This document shows positions 63,762 to 64,000 of a stretch of DNA of 64,000 bases, in pieces (position 1 is the stretch's first letter; each line of letters starts with the position of its first letter). The position numbers and the translations under genes are program-made. This DNA is from Alcaligenes faecalis (lineage in GTDB: Bacteria; Pseudomonadota; Gammaproteobacteria; Burkholderiales; Burkholderiaceae_B), in contig NZ_CP168006.1 in NCBI RefSeq assembly GCF_041521385.1, forward strand, positions 3,977,648 to 4,041,647, given 5' to 3'. The notes under the pieces were generated by a model. It was not told the DNA's origin, did not search any database, and worked only from the letters and a program-made list of their open reading frames with translations.

Positions 63762-64000
63762 GCCCATTACTGCAAGTATCAAACCTATCGATGCGTTTTG
63801 GTGGCTTGCTGGCGGTGGATTCCGTCAGCTTCGATGTGGCAAAAGATGAAGTCTTTGCCATCATTGGCCCCAATGGCGCCGGTAAAACCACCGTATTTAA
63901 CTGCGTCGGTGGTTTTTACAAACCCACCTCCGGCTCTGTCGCCCTCGAAGGCCAACCCATCCACGGCTTGTCCAGCCACAAAGTGGCACAAAAAGGCTTG
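63758..64000 (+). CDS. livG: Branched-chain amino acid ABC transporter ATP-binding protein LivG, 3'-partial
   Basis: The first 81 codons of an ABC ATPase are present, with [16 protein letters not shown] typical of LivG and Walker [10 protein letters not shown]. The gene runs off the window end. It overlaps livM (ATGA), completing livKHMG; livF should follow. Confidence 0.93.
   Translation, partial: MSPLLQVSNLSMRFGGLLAVDSVSFDVAKDEVFAIIGPNGAGKTTVFNCVGGFYKPTSGSVALEGQPIHGLSSHKVAQKGL

Noticed and set aside
1..64000. tRNA, rRNA, insertion sequences, integrases, attachment sites or replication origin
   Set aside because: No tRNA-like cloverleaf with the conserved arm, transposase or integrase motif, or DnaA-box cluster was recognised on reading both strands.

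Overview
ORGANISM. Gene content and order point to a betaproteobacterium of the family Alcaligenaceae, most likely an Alcaligenes (A. faecalis-like) chromosome. The G+C content is moderately high. The gene neighbourhoods yicC / rph-rdgB-hemW and recG-oxyR are typical of the Bordetella/Alcaligenes group. The OxyR, TtrABC and FepA-like proteins are close to well-known family members. This assignment is inference from family resemblance; no search was run. No rRNA, tRNA, CRISPR array, insertion sequence or prophage was recognised. LAYOUT. 0-1.7 kb: end of a motA-motB stator pair. 1.7-5.7 kb: a thiamin-controlled locus with two divergent TPP riboswitches, one facing an SSS-family transporter and the other facing an SDR plus a luciferase-like monooxygenase. 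5.8-8.3 kb: ydfG, an FMN riboswitch with riboflavin synthase, and a small P-loop ATPase preceded by ten copies of an 8-bp tandem repeat. 8.9-14 kb: tetrathionate reductase ttrBCA with an FNR-like site. 14.1-16.4 kb: a FepA-type siderophore receptor. 16.6-21.6 kb: formamidase fmdA/fmdB, divergent from an 8-oxoguanine deaminase and a purine permease. 21.7-26.9 kb: Hsp20, an O-methyltransferase, a secreted M20 amidohydrolase, and a divergent AraC regulator/MFS exporter pair. 27-31.8 kb: a compact aromatic or N-heteroaromatic catabolic operon (MFS, alpha/beta hydrolase, VOC dioxygenase, FAD hydroxylase, MarR) with a perfect palindrome on its promoter. 31.8-43 kb: mostly housekeeping (nudC, yicC, an SbcD/SbcC-like nuclease pair, rph, rdgB, hemW, glnA, elaA). 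43-48 kb: a probably 5'-damaged lysR and an fbpABC ferric-iron importer with a Fur box. 48-53.4 kb: fpr, ridA, recG, oxyR, and a Dps fused to a histone-H1-like tail. 53.5-64 kb: a solitary LivK-type binding protein, the ugpBAEC glycerol-3-phosphate importer with a long hairpin between ugpB and ugpA, proC, and livKHMG (livG cut by the window end). HOW IT WORKS TOGETHER. The window looks like ordinary core chromosome with several inserted catabolic and respiratory modules. Iron uptake (FepA, FbpABC), oxidative stress (OxyR, Dps, Fpr), anaerobic respiration (Ttr) and nitrogen scavenging (formamidase, purine deamination, Liv, GlnA) suit a metabolically flexible soil, water or gut organism. The best candidates for something undescribed are the thiamin-riboswitch SDR/monooxygenase pair with its divergent transporter, the 27-32 kb catabolic operon, the octanucleotide repeat upstream of the small ATPase, the Dps-H1 fusion, and the ugpB-ugpA hairpin.
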